DNA of 64,000 nucleotides from Achromobacter xylosoxidans (GTDB taxonomy: Bacteria > Pseudomonadota > Gammaproteobacteria > Burkholderiales > Burkholderiaceae_B). Of this stretch, positions 34,354-43,553 are shown in pieces; the stretch's first letter is position 1; every line of letters begins with the position of its first letter. Location: positions 54,878-118,877 of the forward strand of contig NZ_MTLG01000001.1 of NCBI RefSeq assembly GCF_002192695.1, given 5' to 3'. A program made the position numbers and the translations under genes. The notes under the pieces are model-generated. The model made no database searches and was not told where the DNA came from. It saw only the letters and a list, made by a program, of their open reading frames with translations.

Positions 34354-35094
34354 CTACTTCTTGAAGAACTTCGCGAACGCCGCCTGCGCTTCCTCGGATT
34401 GCAGGCGCAGGCGGAACTGCTGGGCTTCGTAGTCCAGCGTGTCCTGGATCGCCTGGCGGTCCGGACGGCGCAACATGGCCTTGGTCAGGCGCAGCGCGGC
34501 GGGCGGCTGGCGCACCAGATCGGCGGCGGTGGCTTGCGCCGCCGCCAGCGCCTGGCCCTTGGGCGTGACCGACGTGCCCAGCCCGGCGTCGCAGGCCTCT
34601 TGCGCCGTGAACGGTTTGCCCTGCAGCAGCCATTCGGCGGCGCGGCGGGCGCCAACCAGCCGCGGCATCAGCAGGCTCGAGGCGCCCTCCGGGCACAAGC
34701 CCAGCGCCACGAATGGGATGCGGAAGGTGGCGCCTTCGCCGGTGTAAACAAAATCGCAATGCTGCAGCAGGGTCACGCCTATGCCGACGGCATAGCCTTC
34801 GACTGCGGCGATCACAGGTACTTCGGCCGTCGCCAACGTGCGCAGGAAAGTCAGGCCGGCGCTGTCGCCCGCGCCGCGTTCCGCCTGGAAGTCGCGCAAA
34901 TCGTTGCCCGCCGTGAAATGCTCGCCCGCGCCGGTCAGGATCACCGCCGCCACCGCCGTGTCGGCCGAGGCCAGCGCGATCTGTTCGGTCAGCGCCGCAT
35001 AGGTCGCGGTATCCAGCGCGTTGCGGCGGTCCGGCCGGTTGATGGTCAGCGTCAGCACCGCGCCGTCGCGGCTGACTTGCAGTCCGGCGCTCAT
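34354..35094 (-). CDS. Enoyl-CoA hydratase/isomerase family protein
   Basis: A second, shorter crotonase (246 residues). Oxyanion-hole elements are [12 protein letters not shown] and [13 protein letters not shown] catalytic Glu is likely in [10 protein letters not shown], the arrangement common in delta3-delta2 enoyl-CoA isomerases. Its start overlaps the stop of the nitronate monooxygenase gene (ATGA), so they form an operon with that gene first. Confidence 0.88.
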   Translation of the reverse strand: MSAGLQVSRDGAVLTLTINRPDRRNALDTATYAALTEQIALASADTAVAAVILTGAGEHFTAGNDLRDFQAERGAGDSAGLTFLRTLATAEVPVIAAVEGYAVGIGVTLLQHCDFVYTGEGATFRIPFVALGLCPEGASSLLMPRLVGARRAAEWLLQGKPFTAQEACDAGLGTSVTPKGQALAAAQATAADLVRQPPAALRLTKAMLRRPDRQAIQDTLDYEAQQFRLRLQSEEAQAAFAKFFKK

Positions 35095-36062
35095 GCGCCG
35101 AAGTCGCCGGCCAGTCGGGCCCGCGCGTCCGCATACTCGCTACGCAACGTGTCCACGATCCGGCGCGTCGGCTGCACGCTGGCGATGCCGCCCACGCCCT
35201 GGCCCGCGCCCCAGATGTCCTTCCAGGGCTTGACCCGGCTGGAACCGAAATTCGACGCGCCGCTATCGGGCTGCGGCAGGTTGGCCGGGTCCAGCCCGGC
35301 GGCGGCGATGCTGGCCTTCAGGTAGTTGCCGGGGATGCCGGTGAAGAACGGCGTGTACAGGATGTCCGAGGCGCTGGCGTCGACGATGGCGGATTTGTAG
35401 CCTTCGCTGGCGTTGGCTTCCTCGCTGGCGATGAAGCGCGTGCCCATGTAGGCGAAGTCCGCGCCCATGGCCTGGGCGGCCAGGATGTGCGCGCCCGAGG
35501 TGATCGCGCCCGACAGGATCAGCGGGCCGTCATAGAAGCGGCGCACTTCGGACACCAGCGCAAAGGGGCTGAGCGTGCCCGCGTGGCCGCCGGCCCCGGC
35601 GCACACCAGGATCAACCCGTCCACGCCGGCTTCCAGCGCCTTTTCGGCGTGGCGGATCGTGGTCACGTCATGGAACACCTTGCCGCCCCAGTCATGCACG
35701 CCTTTGACCAGGTCGCCGGGGGCGCGCAGGCTGGTGATGATGAGCGGCACGCGGTGGCTGGCGCATACGGCCAGGTCCTGCTCCAACCGGTCGTTGGACT
35801 GGTGGATGATCTGGTTGACTGCGAACGGCGCCACGGTCGCGCCAGGGTTGGCCTCGCGGTGCGAGGCCAGGCCGGCCTGGACTTCGTCCAGCCAGTCGGT
35901 CAGCAGGCTCTGCGGACGCGCGTTCAGAGCGGGGAACGAACCCACGATGCCGCTGGTGCACTGCGCCACCACCAGCTTGGGGTTGGACACGATGAACATC
36001 GGGGCGCAGATGACCGGCAGGGACATCTGGCCGTACAAATCAGTCACGAGAGAGTGGGGCAT
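35091..36062 (-). CDS. Nitronate monooxygenase (2-nitropropane dioxygenase family)
   Basis: FMN-dependent TIM-barrel enzyme, 323 residues, that oxidises alkyl nitronates. It has [20 protein letters not shown] at the N-terminus, a phosphate-binding [18 protein letters not shown] segment near residue 155, and [32 protein letters not shown] motifs near 180-205. I chose the ATG at 36062; a GTG eight codons upstream is also open. It is divergent from the TetR gene and coupled to the crotonase gene. Confidence 0.9.
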   Translation of the reverse strand: MPHSLVTDLYGQMSLPVICAPMFIVSNPKLVVAQCTSGIVGSFPALNARPQSLLTDWLDEVQAGLASHREANPGATVAPFAVNQIIHQSNDRLEQDLAVCASHRVPLIITSLRAPGDLVKGVHDWGGKVFHDVTTIRHAEKALEAGVDGLILVCAGAGGHAGTLSPFALVSEVRRFYDGPLILSGAITSGAHILAAQAMGADFAYMGTRFIASEEANASEGYKSAIVDASASDILYTPFFTGIPGNYLKASIAAAGLDPANLPQPDSGASNFGSSRVKPWKDIWGAGQGVGGIASVQPTRRIVDTLRSEYADARARLAGDFGA

Positions 36063-36128
36063 GGCGTCGTCGCGGAAAAAGGTCACAAGAGGGCTTGAGC
36101 ATCGTAGTCGGGTGTGCCTATAATTATC

Positions 36129-36144
36129 TACCGACCGTCCGGTA
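36129..36144. promoter_or_regulatory. Probable TetR operator
   Basis: The imperfect palindrome TACCGACCGTCCGGTA (12 of 16 positions symmetric) sits in an AT-rich stretch between the nitronate monooxygenase gene and the TetR gene. It resembles operators of TetR regulators of acyl-CoA metabolism and could control both directions. Confidence 0.55.
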
Positions 36145-36242
36145 ATTAATTAATCCTTATTAAACGGCATGCGCCGAAGCGCTGTCAATGGAGGTACGCG
36201 AGTCCCTCCAGCAGCAGCGGCGCAGCCCTTGCAAAGGCAGCC

Positions 36243-36866
36243 ATGGCGACCTCCGCCCCTCCCGCCCAGAAGCGCGCCCGCGCCGGCCGTCCGCCCACCG
36301 TGGCGGCCCCCCGCGAACGCATCCTGGAAGAAGCCGCCAAGCTTTTCGCCCGCAGCGGCTATGACGGCAGCTCGGTGTCCGACCTGGCCGCCGCGCTGGG
36401 CGTGTCCAAGGCGGCCATCTACCACTACTACACCACCAAGCAGGACATCTACGACGCCATCATCCTGGTCGTGCTGAGCGGCCTGACCCAGGCCGTGGCC
36501 CAGGACGTGGCGCGGGCCGAGGGCGCTACCGCCCGGCTGCGCGCCTTCATGGTCGGCCATGCGCGCTACTTCGAACAGCACCACGCCGAATTCGTCACCA
36601 TGCTGATCGGCTATTCCGGCATGGCCCTGACCGAACGCGAAGACGCCGCCCGGCTGCGCGACGGCTACGAGAAGCGCCTGCGCGAGCTGATCGCGCAAGG
36701 CGTCGCCGCCGGCGAGTTCCGCGCGCTGGACGTGGCCGCGGCGGGCCGCGCCGTGCTGTCCATGCTGAATTGGATGGTGCGCTGGTACAAGCCCGGCCAG
36801 GGCGACAGCGCCGAAGCCATCGCCGCCGGCTATTTCGATCTACTGGTCGGAGGCATGCGCGCCTGA
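36243..36866 (+). CDS. TetR-family transcriptional regulator
   Basis: A 207-residue repressor-type protein. The helix-turn-helix lies at about residues 24-70 (ERILEEAAKLFARSGYDGSS, VSDLAAALGVSKAAIYHYYT). The ligand domain after residue 75 resembles regulators of short- and medium-chain acyl-CoA catabolism. It is preceded by a candidate operator and followed 48 bp later by the acyl-CoA dehydrogenase gene. It probably senses an acyl-CoA and controls this gene cluster in both directions. Confidence 0.92.
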   Translation: MATSAPPAQKRARAGRPPTVAAPRERILEEAAKLFARSGYDGSSVSDLAAALGVSKAAIYHYYTTKQDIYDAIILVVLSGLTQAVAQDVARAEGATARLRAFMVGHARYFEQHHAEFVTMLIGYSGMALTEREDAARLRDGYEKRLRELIAQGVAAGEFRALDVAAAGRAVLSMLNWMVRWYKPGQGDSAEAIAAGYFDLLVGGMRA

Positions 36867-36913
36867 GGCGCGGCTGTCCCCGGCTTGCCCCGCATTTTCT
36901 TGAGACTTCCATC

Positions 36914-38062
36914 ATGGCCCTCGACACCGAAACCCTGAACCTGCTGCTGGACGCCGTGCGCCGCTTCGTGCACGAACGCCTGATCCCCGCCGAAGACGAA
37001 CTGGCCGAAAGCGGCCAGGTGCCGCCGGATATCGTCAACGAGATGCGCGAGCTGGGCCTGTTCGGCCTGTCCATCTCGCCCGACCATGGCGGCCTGGGCC
37101 TGACCATGGAAGAGGAAGTGCGCGTGGTGTTCGAGCTGGGGCAGACCTCGCCCGCGTTCCGCTCGCTGGCCGGCACCAATATCGGCATCGGCTCGCAGGC
37201 CATCGTGCTGGCCGGCACCGACGAGCAGCGCGCCCGCTACCTGCCCAAGCTGGCCAGCGGCGAACTGATAGGTTCGTTCGCGCTGACCGAACCCGACGCC
37301 GGTTCCGACGCGATGGCGCTGCGCCTGTCCGCGGTGCGCGACGGCGACAGCTACGTGCTCAACGGCACCAAGCGCTACATCACCAACGCGCCCATCGCCG
37401 GCCTGTTCTCGGTCATGGCGCGCACCGCGCCGGAACGCCGCGCCAATTCCATTTCGTGCTTCCTGGTCGAAGCCGGCACGCCGGGCCTGACCATCGGCAA
37501 ACCCGACAAAAAGATGGGCCAGGCCGGCGCCCTGACCAGCGACGTGGTGTTCGACAACTGCCGCGTCCCGGCCAGCGCGCTGCTGGGCGGAGAAGAAGGC
37601 AACGGTTTCCGCACCTCGATGCGGGTGCTGGACAAGGGCCGCCTGCACATCTCGGCGTTGTGCGTGGGCATCGCCGACCGCCTGCTGAGCGACGCCGTGA
37701 AGTACGCCATTGAGCGTAAGCAATTCGGCCAGCCCATTGCCGAATTCCAGCTGATCCAGGCCATGATCGCCGACAGCCAGGCCGAACTCTACGCCGCGCG
37801 ATGCATGGTGCTGGACGCCGCCCGCATGCGCGACCGCGGCGAAAACACCACCATGCAGGCCGCCTGCAGCAAGCTGTACGCCACCGAAATGGTGGGCCGC
37901 GTGGCCGACCGCGCGGTGCAGATCCACGGCGGCGCCGGCTATATGTCCGAGTACGCGGTCGAACGCTTCTACCGCGATGTGCGCCTGTTCCGCATCTTCG
38001 AGGGCACCTCGCAGATCCAGCAGCTGGTGATCGCCCGCGAAACCATCAAGGCGCATTCCTGA
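36914..38062 (+). CDS. Acyl-CoA dehydrogenase
   Basis: FAD flavoenzyme forming trans-2-enoyl-CoA, 382 residues. The FAD/substrate motif EPDAGSDAMALR is near residue 130, and the C-terminal signature with the catalytic Glu region (YRDVRLFRIFEGTSQIQQL) is near 355-375. The ATG at 36914 gives a normal N-terminus; the open frame upstream overlaps tetR in another frame and is not coding. It is the first enzyme of the TetR-linked cluster. Confidence 0.93.
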   Translation: MALDTETLNLLLDAVRRFVHERLIPAEDELAESGQVPPDIVNEMRELGLFGLSISPDHGGLGLTMEEEVRVVFELGQTSPAFRSLAGTNIGIGSQAIVLAGTDEQRARYLPKLASGELIGSFALTEPDAGSDAMALRLSAVRDGDSYVLNGTKRYITNAPIAGLFSVMARTAPERRANSISCFLVEAGTPGLTIGKPDKKMGQAGALTSDVVFDNCRVPASALLGGEEGNGFRTSMRVLDKGRLHISALCVGIADRLLSDAVKYAIERKQFGQPIAEFQLIQAMIADSQAELYAARCMVLDAARMRDRGENTTMQAACSKLYATEMVGRVADRAVQIHGGAGYMSEYAVERFYRDVRLFRIFEGTSQIQQLVIARETIKAHS

Positions 38063-38244
38063 GCGCGGACCCGGCGCAAGAGGCTAATATCCTGCATGAC
38101 TGACGGTGATCCGGCGCACGGCCTCTGGCCGCGCCGGAATATGACGCGCCAGCGGCCGCGCGCCGCCGGCATGACGGAATTCCAGTCTGGCTTGCGCGCA
38201 GCCGCAAGCCAGACGTTTTCATTTCTCTTCTAGCGAAAAGACTA

Positions 38245-39474
38245 ATGTCGCAACGTCCCGCTCCCCTTACCGGCATACGCGTGCTGGACCTCACCCGCGT
38301 CCTGGCGGGTCCCTGGTGCACCCAGAACCTTGCCGACCTCGGCGCCGAGGTCATCAAGATCGAACGCCCCGGCGCGGGCGACGACACCCGGGCCTGGGGG
38401 CCTCCGTACCTGAAGGACGAGGCGGGCAACGACACCACGGAAGCGGCCTATTACCTGTCCGCCAACCGCAACAAGCTGTCGGTGGCGCTGGATATCGCTT
38501 CGCCGCGCGGCGCCGAGCTGGTGCGCGAACTGGCGCTGCAAAGCGACATCCTGGTGGAAAACTTCAAGGTGGGCGGCCTCTCCAAGTACGGCCTGGACTA
38601 CGAAAGCCTGAAGGAACTCAATCCGCGCCTGATCTACTGCTCCATCACCGGCTTCGGCCAGACCGGCCCCTACGCCAGCCGTCCCGGCTATGACTTCATG
38701 ATCCAGGGCATGGGCGGCCTGATGAGCATCACCGGCGAACGCGACGACCTGCCCGGCGGCGGTCCGCAGAAGGCGGGCGTGGCCGTGACCGACCTGATGA
38801 CCGGCATGTACTCCACGGTCGGCATCCTGGCCGCGCTGCATGAGCGCTCGCGCAGCGGCCTGGGCCAGCACATCGACATGGCGCTGCTGGACTGCCAGGT
38901 CAGCATGCTGGCCAACCAGAACCTCAACTACATGACCTCGGGCGTGGCGCCCAAGCGCGCCGGCAACGCGCACCAGAACCTGGTGCCCTACCAGGTCTTC
39001 GCGGCCAGCGACGGCCACCTGATCGTGGCGGTCGGCAACGACAGCCAGTTCCGCAACTACTGCGGCGCGATCGGCCTGCCCGAACTGTCGGCCGACCCGC
39101 GCTTTGCCACCAATCCGCAGCGCGTGAAGAACCGCGCCGAGCTGGTGCCGCTCCTGGCCGAACGCATGGCCACCGGCGCGCGCGACCATTGGCTGGCGGC
39201 GCTGGAAGGCGTGGGCGTTCCCGCCGGCCCCATCAACACGCTGGACCAGGTTTACGAAGACCCGCAGGTCCTGGCGCGCGGCATGAAGCGTGAAATGCCG
39301 CATCCGACCGCGGGCACGGTGCCCATCGCCTCCAGCCCGTTGAAGTTTTCCGACAGCCCGGTCGAGTACCGCCGTCCGCCGCCCATGCTGGGCGAGCACA
39401 CCGAGCAGGTGCTGTCCGAGAAGCTGGGCCTGTCGGCCGAAGAAATCCTGGCGCTGGCGCAAAGCCGGCCCTGA
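38245..39474 (+). CDS. CaiB/BaiF-type CoA-transferase
   Basis: Class III CoA-transferase, 409 residues, moving CoA between carboxylic acids. The N-terminal IRVLDLTRVLAGPWCTQNLA and the segment ADLGAEVIKIERP are family signatures. The catalytic Asp is expected in RPGYDFMIQGMGG near residue 152. A 182-bp gap without a gene separates it from the acyl-CoA dehydrogenase. The next gene starts 35 bp later. Confidence 0.93.
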   Translation: MSQRPAPLTGIRVLDLTRVLAGPWCTQNLADLGAEVIKIERPGAGDDTRAWGPPYLKDEAGNDTTEAAYYLSANRNKLSVALDIASPRGAELVRELALQSDILVENFKVGGLSKYGLDYESLKELNPRLIYCSITGFGQTGPYASRPGYDFMIQGMGGLMSITGERDDLPGGGPQKAGVAVTDLMTGMYSTVGILAALHERSRSGLGQHIDMALLDCQVSMLANQNLNYMTSGVAPKRAGNAHQNLVPYQVFAASDGHLIVAVGNDSQFRNYCGAIGLPELSADPRFATNPQRVKNRAELVPLLAERMATGARDHWLAALEGVGVPAGPINTLDQVYEDPQVLARGMKREMPHPTAGTVPIASSPLKFSDSPVEYRRPPPMLGEHTEQVLSEKLGLSAEEILALAQSRP

Positions 39475-39508
39475 ACCCCATTCAATAAAAGAAAGCAGGA
39501 GAGTGTTG

Positions 39509-41035
39509 ATGAAGGAGATTCAAACCATCGGCGTCGTCGGCGCCGGGGCCATGGGGCGCGGCATCGCGCAGATCGCGGCGCAAGCCGGGCTGCGCGTGCG
39601 CCTGTACGACACCAGCGCGGACGCTGTTGCGGCGGCGCGCGAGTCGCTGCGCCAGACCTGGGACAAGCTGGCCCAGAAAGGCAAGCTGAGCGCCGCCGAC
39701 GCACAGGCGGCGCTGGAGCGCGTGGAATCCGCCACCGCGCTGACCGACATGTCGAACTGCCAGCTGGTGGTGGAAGCCATCGTCGAGCGCCTGGACGTCA
39801 AGCGCGACCTGTTCGCCGCGCTGGAAGGCGTGGTGGCCGAAGACTGCATCCTGGCGTCGAACACCTCGTCGCTGTCGATCACCGCCATCGCCGCCGCCTG
39901 CAAGCGGCCGCAGCGCGTGGCCGGCTACCACTTCTTCAACCCGGTCGCCCTGATGAAGGTGGTCGAAGTCATCGACGGCCTGCGCAGCGCGCCCGAAGTC
40001 GGCGACGCGCTGGCCGAGCTGGCGCGCCGCATGGGCCACACGCCCGTGCGCGCCAAGGACATGCCGGGCTTCATCGTCAACCACGCTGGCCGCGGCATGA
40101 ATACCGAAGGCCTGCGCGTGGCGCAGGAAGCCGTGGCGACCTTCGCCCAGGTCGACGCCGTGATGCGCGAGCAGGCCGGTTTCCGCATGGGCCCCTTCGA
40201 ACTGCTGGACCTGACGGCGCTGGACGTGTCCCACCCCGTCATGGAATCCATCTACCGCCAGTTCTTCGACGAGCCGCGCTTCCGTCCCTCGCCCATCACC
40301 ACCGTGCGCCTGGCCGGCGGCCTGATCGGCCGCAAGGCCGGCGAAGGCTTCTACGTCTACGCCGACGGCCAGAAGCAGGTGCCGGCCGAGCCGCCCGTGC
40401 CCGCGCTGCCCGAGAACCTGAAGGTCTGGGTCAGCCCCAAGCACGCCGAAGGCTATGCCCGCGCCGCCGCGCTGGTGGAAAAGCTGGGCGCCACGCTGGT
40501 GACCGGCTCCACGCCTGACGCCGACGCGCTCATCCTGGTCACGCCCTACGGCGAAGACGTCTCCACCACCGTTTCCGCGCAAGGCCTGAACGCGGCCCGC
40601 ACGGTCGGCCTGGACACGCTCTACGCCTTCGACAGCGCCAAGCGCCGCACCATCATGGTGTCGCCCGCCACCGAAGCCAAGTGGCGCGACGCCGCGCACG
40701 CGCTGCTGGCCGCCGACGGCGTGCCCGTCACGGTGATCGAGGATTCGCCCGGCTTCATCGCCCAGCGCATCGTCGCCACCATCGTCAACATCGCCAGCGA
40801 CATCGCGCAGCAGCAGATCGCCACGCCCAAGGACATCGACCTGGCGGTGACGCTGGGCCTGGGCTATCCGGTGGGTCCGCTGGCCCTGGGCGACAAGCTC
40901 GGCGCCGACCGCATCCTGGAAATCCTGAAAAGCATGCAGCGCGTGACCGGCGATCCGCGCTATCGCCCCAGCCTGTGGCTGCAGCGCCGCGTGCAGCTGG
41001 GCATGTCGCTGACCAAGGCGGCTGGCGAACAGTGA
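39509..41035 (+). CDS. 3-hydroxyacyl-CoA dehydrogenase (PaaH/PaaC-like)
   Basis: NAD-dependent oxidation of 3-hydroxyacyl-CoA; 508 residues. Rossmann motif GAGAMGRGIAQIAAQAG is at residues about 9-25, the catalytic His region GYHFFNPVALMKVVEV is near 140, and a first C-terminal domain with MPGFIVNHAGRG follows. A second such domain lies at the end (SPGFIAQRIVATIVNIASDI). The duplicated domain is typical of the PaaH/PaaC type of about 500 residues. The ATG at 39509 is preceded by CAGGAGAG. A strong terminator follows. Confidence 0.93.
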   Translation: MKEIQTIGVVGAGAMGRGIAQIAAQAGLRVRLYDTSADAVAAARESLRQTWDKLAQKGKLSAADAQAALERVESATALTDMSNCQLVVEAIVERLDVKRDLFAALEGVVAEDCILASNTSSLSITAIAAACKRPQRVAGYHFFNPVALMKVVEVIDGLRSAPEVGDALAELARRMGHTPVRAKDMPGFIVNHAGRGMNTEGLRVAQEAVATFAQVDAVMREQAGFRMGPFELLDLTALDVSHPVMESIYRQFFDEPRFRPSPITTVRLAGGLIGRKAGEGFYVYADGQKQVPAEPPVPALPENLKVWVSPKHAEGYARAAALVEKLGATLVTGSTPDADALILVTPYGEDVSTTVSAQGLNAARTVGLDTLYAFDSAKRRTIMVSPATEAKWRDAAHALLAADGVPVTVIEDSPGFIAQRIVATIVNIASDIAQQQIATPKDIDLAVTLGLGYPVGPLALGDKLGADRILEILKSMQRVTGDPRYRPSLWLQRRVQLGMSLTKAAGEQ

Positions 41036-41074
41036 TGTGACGGGATGCGCATGGCAGGCGCCGCCCTGGCATGC

Positions 41075-41116
41075 AAAAAAAGGCCTGCAAGACTTCGTGT
41101 CTTGCGGGCCTTTTTT
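41075..41116. terminator. Bidirectional terminator
   Basis: A long imperfect hairpin (GGCCTGCAAGAC-TTCG-TGTCTTGCGGGCC) is flanked by seven A and six T. It lies between the converging 3-hydroxyacyl-CoA dehydrogenase and TctC genes. Confidence 0.9.
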
Positions 41117-41131
41117 GCGGGGCGGGCCGTC

Positions 41132-42097
41132 TCAGTTCGCCGGCTTGACGCCGATCAGCGACACCAGCGGCGTCCACAGTGCGATGTCGTCGCGGATGCG
41201 CCGGGCGAACTTCTCCTTCACTTCGCCTGCCCGCGGCTGGCTGCCGGACGCGTCGAATTTGCTCAACACGTCCGGGTCGCGCAACATGACCTGCACGGCG
41301 TCGGCCAGCCTGTCCACGACCTCGGCGGGCGTGCCGGGCGGCGCGAACAGGCCGTTCCAGGTTTCGATCTCGTGTCCGGCGATGGTGTCGGCGATGGCCG
41401 GCACGCCGGGCAGCTGAGGCACGGGCTGGCGGCTGGAAACTCCCAGGAAGCGAATGCGGCCGCTGTCCTTGTACGGCAGGATTTCGGAGATATTGGCCGA
41501 GTAAAGATCGGTCGTGCCGCCCATGGTGTCGAGCAGGGCGGGCGCGCCGCCGCGATAGCCGATCAGCGTCGCCTCGATGCCGGCGCGCTTGAGAAACACC
41601 AGCACCGACATATGCGACATCGACCCCTCGCCGCCGTGCGCGACGGTCAGCGCGCCCGGTTTGGCTCGGCCATACTCGATCAGCTGCGCCAGACTCTGGA
41701 AACGCGAACTGGACGGCACCGTGAGCACCAGCGGATTGCTGGCGATGTTGGCGACCGGCACCAGATCGTTCAACGGGTCGTAACGCACATTGAACAGGAA
41801 CCGCACCAGCGAAACCTGGCCGATCGAACCCACCATCAGCGTGTTGCCGTCGTTGCGCGAGCGTATCAACGCATCGGTGGCGATGGTGCCGCCAGCACCG
41901 GCTTGGTTCTTCACGACGACCGACGAGCCCAAGGTGCGGCGCAACGAATCGGAGGTAATGCGCGCCACATAGTCGGTGTTGCCGCCGGGCGGGTAAGGCA
42001 CGATCAACGTGATGGCGGCCCCTTCCTGGGCGCGGACCAACGCGGGCAGCAGCAATGGCGCAGAGGCCAGCAGCCGCGAGAACTGACGACGATTCAT
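41132..42097 (-). CDS. Tripartite tricarboxylate (Bug/TctC) solute-binding protein
   Basis: Periplasmic binding protein of 321 residues. The signal region MNRRQFSRLLASAPLLLPAL ends at VRA-QEG. The RR near the start (NRRQF) makes a Tat signal possible. Bug-family motifs include ITLIVPYPPGGNTDYVAR and KNQAGAGGTIATDAL. Such proteins bind carboxylates or other small polar ligands; no TctA/TctB genes are nearby. It is the last gene of the IclR-facing operon, 42 bp after the amidohydrolase, whose substrate it may capture. Confidence 0.9.
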   Translation of the reverse strand: MNRRQFSRLLASAPLLLPALVRAQEGAAITLIVPYPPGGNTDYVARITSDSLRRTLGSSVVVKNQAGAGGTIATDALIRSRNDGNTLMVGSIGQVSLVRFLFNVRYDPLNDLVPVANIASNPLVLTVPSSSRFQSLAQLIEYGRAKPGALTVAHGGEGSMSHMSVLVFLKRAGIEATLIGYRGGAPALLDTMGGTTDLYSANISEILPYKDSGRIRFLGVSSRQPVPQLPGVPAIADTIAGHEIETWNGLFAPPGTPAEVVDRLADAVQVMLRDPDVLSKFDASGSQPRAGEVKEKFARRIRDDIALWTPLVSLIGVKPAN

Positions 42098-42139
42098 GAT
42101 GTTTTCCCCTTGTGTCGTAGTTGGTGCGCGGCGCGGGCT

Positions 42140-43519
42140 TCAGCGGACCGCGGCCGCCATCCGGCCGCCGCCCTTGGCGCCGACCACTTTACCGTCCGCA
42201 TACACCGTGGCGCCGCGGACCAGCGTGTGCACCGGCTTGCCCTTGAGGCGGCGGCCGGCGTAGGGACTCCAGCCCACCAGGCTGAGCACGTCCTCGTCGC
42301 GCACTTCGTATTCGGTCTCCAGATCGACCAGCACCAGGTCGGCGTCCAGGCCCGCGCGGATTTCGCCCTTGTCGCGCAGCCGGAACAACTCGGCGGGCTT
42401 GGCGGAACATGCCTCGGCCACGCGCTCCAGGCTGATCTTGCCTTCCTGGGCCGCCGTCAGGAACATGCTCAGGTAGAACTGCGTCGACGGTGTGCCGGTA
42501 TGGGCCTTCCAGCCATCGGTCCAGCCCACTTCCTTTTCTTCACGCGTGTGCGGCGCATGGTCGGTGGCGATGATGTCGATCGTTCCGTCGTTGAGGCCTT
42601 CCCACAAGCCGGGCACGTTCTTCTCGGGCACCCAGTACGACAGCGCATACGAGCCCAGGCGCTGGATGGCCGACCATTCGCAACCCAGGAACAGGGCCCA
42701 GGGATTGATCTCGCAGGTGACCTTCTGGCCCGCCGCCTTGGCCTCGCGGATGAGCTGCACGCTGCCAGCGGTCTGGGTGTGCAGGATGTGCAGATGGCAG
42801 CCGGCCGCCTTCTGCAGCCGCAGCAGGGTGGCGATGGCGGTTTCCCAGATCACGCCATCATGGGCGGCGTAGGCGCGTGCATAGGCGAGGGCGTCGCGCT
42901 CGCCCCGGTCCCAGTAGGTCTGTTCGATCACGTCCATCAGGGCCTGGTCGTGGGGATGCACCATCAAGGGCACGTCCAGTTCGGCGCAGCGCTGCATGAT
43001 GCGCAGCAGCTTGCCGTGGTCATGCACGCCGATGCCAGGCATGTGCGGGTAGTCTCGACCCGTGTCCACCACCATGAAGATCTTGAACGCCGCAATGCCC
43101 GTGGCGGTCATGGCTTCCATTTCCGACTCTATCGTCGGCGCCGGGTTGAAGTTCCAGTCGACCACGGCATCGCTGCGGTAGATGGCGAACTGCTTCTCCA
43201 GCAGGTCCAGCGAGTTGGGCGGCGGATTGACGTTGGGCATGCCCACGCTGGTGGTGACGCCGCCGGCCGCGCATTGCTGCGTGGCGGTGAGGATGGTGTC
43301 CTTGTACTCGAATCCCTTCTGCGAGCCCTGGCGGTGGTGCGAGTGCATGTCGATGGCGCCTGGCAATACTGCCAGGCCGCTGGCATCGATGACGTTGCGC
43401 GCGTCGGGCTCGCTGCCGGCCTCGTACAAGCCGGCGATCTTGCCGTCGCGGATGCCGATGGAGGCGTGCACCTGTCCCTGGGGAGTGACCACCAGGCCGT
43501 TTTTGATCAAAGTGTCCAT
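42140..43519 (-). CDS. Dihydroorotase/hydantoinase-type amidohydrolase
   Basis: Metal-dependent cyclic amidohydrolase of 459 residues. The metal motif HSHHRQGS in LPGAIDMHSHHRQG is near residue 60. A position equivalent to the carboxylated Lys is likely in AAFKIFMVV near 145. His in VHPHDQ and HILHTQ follow, and Asp in IIATDHAPHTREEKEVG near 315 completes the active site. The pattern fits the dihydroorotase/allantoinase/hydantoinase group; the exact substrate cannot be read. Its neighbour encodes a CobW-type metallochaperone GTPase, which may supply its metal (inference). Confidence 0.88.
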   Translation of the reverse strand: MDTLIKNGLVVTPQGQVHASIGIRDGKIAGLYEAGSEPDARNVIDASGLAVLPGAIDMHSHHRQGSQKGFEYKDTILTATQQCAAGGVTTSVGMPNVNPPPNSLDLLEKQFAIYRSDAVVDWNFNPAPTIESEMEAMTATGIAAFKIFMVVDTGRDYPHMPGIGVHDHGKLLRIMQRCAELDVPLMVHPHDQALMDVIEQTYWDRGERDALAYARAYAAHDGVIWETAIATLLRLQKAAGCHLHILHTQTAGSVQLIREAKAAGQKVTCEINPWALFLGCEWSAIQRLGSYALSYWVPEKNVPGLWEGLNDGTIDIIATDHAPHTREEKEVGWTDGWKAHTGTPSTQFYLSMFLTAAQEGKISLERVAEACSAKPAELFRLRDKGEIRAGLDADLVLVDLETEYEVRDEDVLSLVGWSPYAGRRLKGKPVHTLVRGATVYADGKVVGAKGGGRMAAAVR

Positions 43520-43553
43520 GCTGTTTTCCTTGTGTTGGGGAATGGCAAAACGA

